This document shows, one piece after another, positions 63,000 to 64,000 of a DNA stretch of 64,000 nucleotides. A model generated the notes under the pieces. That model worked only from the letters and a program-made list of their open reading frames with translations. It made no database searches and was not told the DNA's origin. The DNA is from Bradyrhizobium amphicarpaeae. Lineage in GTDB: Bacteria > Pseudomonadota > Alphaproteobacteria > Rhizobiales > Xanthobacteraceae. A program made the translations under genes and the position numbers. The stretch's first letter is position 1. Every line of letters begins with the position of its first letter. The stretch spans positions 2,262,001 through 2,326,000 of the forward strand of contig NZ_CP029426.2 of NCBI RefSeq assembly GCF_002266435.3, given 5' to 3'.

Positions 63000-63659
63000 C
63001 TAATCGTCGGAATAGCGCTGCTCGGCCCAGGGATCGCCGCGGTTATGATAGCCGCGGACTTCCCAGAAGCCCGGCGCGTCCTCGGTCAGGAATTCGATGG
63101 ACTGAAGCCATTTCGCGCTCTTCCAGAAATAGAGATGCGGCACGACCAGCCGCACCGGGCCGCCATGCTCTTCCGTCAGCGGCTGGCCGGACCAGCTATG
63201 GGCGAGCAGCGCATCCTCGGCGGCAAAGTCTTCCAGCGCGAGGTTGGTGGTGTAGCCGTCATGGGAATGCAGCGTCACGAAGCGCGCATCCTCCCGCGGC
63301 TGGCAGGCCGCGAGCAGCTCGCGCGTGGCAAGCCCTTCCCACTCATTGTCATAGCGCGACCAGGTGGTGACGCAGTGGATGTCGGAGGTGAACCGCGCCT
63401 GCTTCTGCGCGGTGAATTCGGCGAAGGTCCAGAACACGGGACTTTCGACCGCGCCGTAGACGTCGAGCCGCCAGCGGTCGCGCGATATGGGCGGCACCAC
63501 CCCGAGATCGAGCACAGGCCAGTCCTTGGTGAGGTGCTGGCCGGGCGGGAGTCTTTGGTCCTCCGGCCGCGTGATCTTCCCCGTGAGAAAGCGGCCCTCG
63601 CGCGCCCATTTCTCCTTGGTGCGCGTCAGCTTGCTGTCGGATGGTGTCTCGTCAGCCAT
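63000..63659 (-). CDS. Sulfite-oxidase-like molybdopterin oxidoreductase (cytoplasmic, single domain)
   Basis: 219 residues. The Mo-pterin fold of the sulfite oxidase family (YedY-like): the Mo-ligating cysteine is C96 in DIHCVTTWSRYDNEWEG. VTLHSHDGYTTNLALEDF and GPVRLVVPHLYFWKSAKWL follow. No Tat or Sec signal is visible and there is no dimerisation domain, so it should be a cytoplasmic enzyme, different from periplasmic YedY/MsrP. It is followed by the hydrolase-OsmC gene in the same direction, 27 bases later. The physiological substrate is not known. Confidence 0.88.
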   Translation of the reverse strand: MADETPSDSKLTRTKEKWAREGRFLTGKITRPEDQRLPPGQHLTKDWPVLDLGVVPPISRDRWRLDVYGAVESPVFWTFAEFTAQKQARFTSDIHCVTTWSRYDNEWEGLATRELLAACQPREDARFVTLHSHDGYTTNLALEDFAAEDALLAHSWSGQPLTEEHGGPVRLVVPHLYFWKSAKWLQSIEFLTEDAPGFWEVRGYHNRGDPWAEQRYSDD

Positions 63660-63662
63660 AGT

Positions 63663-64000
63663 CTACTCGTGCCGATGCATTGCGGAACTGTGCTTGGTGT
63701 CGCGCATGGTAGCATAGATGACCAGGGACAGGCAGATGATAGCGCTGAGGTAGAAGTAGAACCATTGCTCGTGCCCGATGCTCTTGAAATAAAGCGCGAT
63801 CGCCGGTGCCGTGCCGCCGAAGACCGACACCGTGATGGCGTAGGGCAGGCCGACGCCGAGCGCGCGGACATTGGTCGGGAACAGCTCGGCCTTCACCACC
63901 GCGTTGATCGAGGTGTAACCGGCGACGAACAGCCAGGCGCAGCAGATCAGGACGAACGCGACAAAGGGCGACTTGGTCTCCTTCAGCGTCATCAACAGCG
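63663..64000 (-). CDS. MFS transporter, C-terminal part (runs off the window)
   Basis: About the last 112 residues of a major facilitator protein. AELFPTNVRALGVGLPYAI is the conserved loop of metabolite:H+ symporters (KgtP/ShiA/ProP group), followed by two membrane helices and a short polar tail. The frame stays open to the window end, so the start is outside. It is three bases upstream of the sulfite-oxidase-like gene in the same direction, which suggests one operon. Confidence 0.85.
   Translation of the reverse strand, partial: LLMTLKETKSPFVAFVLICCAWLFVAGYTSINAVVKAELFPTNVRALGVGLPYAITVSVFGGTAPAIALYFKSIGHEQWFYFYLSAIICLSLVIYATMRDTKHSSAMHRHE

Overview
The window is GC-rich chromosomal DNA from an alphaproteobacterium. 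The gene content points to Bradyrhizobium or a close relative in the Nitrobacteraceae: many ABC importers, a CYP102-type P450, a PhaR/phasin-type polyhydroxyalkanoate gene set, a paa operon and several families of short palindromic intergenic repeats. The taxon is an inference. I see no rRNA, tRNA, CRISPR array, insertion sequence or prophage gene.

Layout. 1-8.9 kb: the tail of an unknown gene, a TetR regulator, a NitT/TauT-type ABC importer (permease, binding protein, ATPase), then four enzymes of an apparent carbohydrate-acid type catabolic pathway: enolase superfamily, Gfo/Idh/MocA dehydrogenase, DUF993 TIM-barrel and xylose-isomerase-like. 9.0-11.5 kb: a cytochrome P450 divergent from a two-subunit thiamine-diphosphate decarboxylase. 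11.6-16.8 kb: a TetR-regulated RND efflux pump with a palindromic operator and a strong intrinsic terminator. 16.9-21.8 kb: a tight signalling operon (Cache-HAMP-GAF histidine kinase, single-domain receiver, receiver-adenylate cyclase) followed by an uncharacterised protein. 21.8-35.7 kb, minus strand: a roughly 14 kb run with two complete oligopeptide ABC importers around a gamma-glutamyltransferase-like enzyme and a DUF1028 protein.

36.1-49.9 kb: a lipid and storage-polymer island. It holds a DUF6489 protein, two paralogous lipase-box hydrolases, a wax ester synthase/DGAT, an epoxide hydrolase, a CYP102 P450-reductase fusion, class III-like PhaE/PhaC, a GNAT acetyltransferase, a phasin and a DUF445 protein. 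50.4-57.1 kb: phenylacetate catabolism (paaX, then paaABCDE, paaI, paaK). 57.1-64 kb: a quinone oxidoreductase, a YeeE/YedE (TsuA-like) sulfur transporter, an EamA exporter divergent from a MocR regulator with visible operator repeats, a hydrolase-OsmC fusion, a sulfite-oxidase-like molybdoenzyme and the C-terminal part of an MFS permease that runs off the window.

The most system-like unexplained units are the DUF993 operon, the double peptide importer with GGT and DUF1028, and the kinase/receiver/cyclase cassette with its 248-residue partner. Regulatory sequence of note includes a tandem 19-bp repeat in front of the phasin gene, a CTGC-N3-GCAG site upstream of the lipid island, MocR half-sites in the eamA-mocR gap, a TetR operator over its own promoter, and a 15-bp perfect stem-loop between a binding-protein gene and its permease gene.
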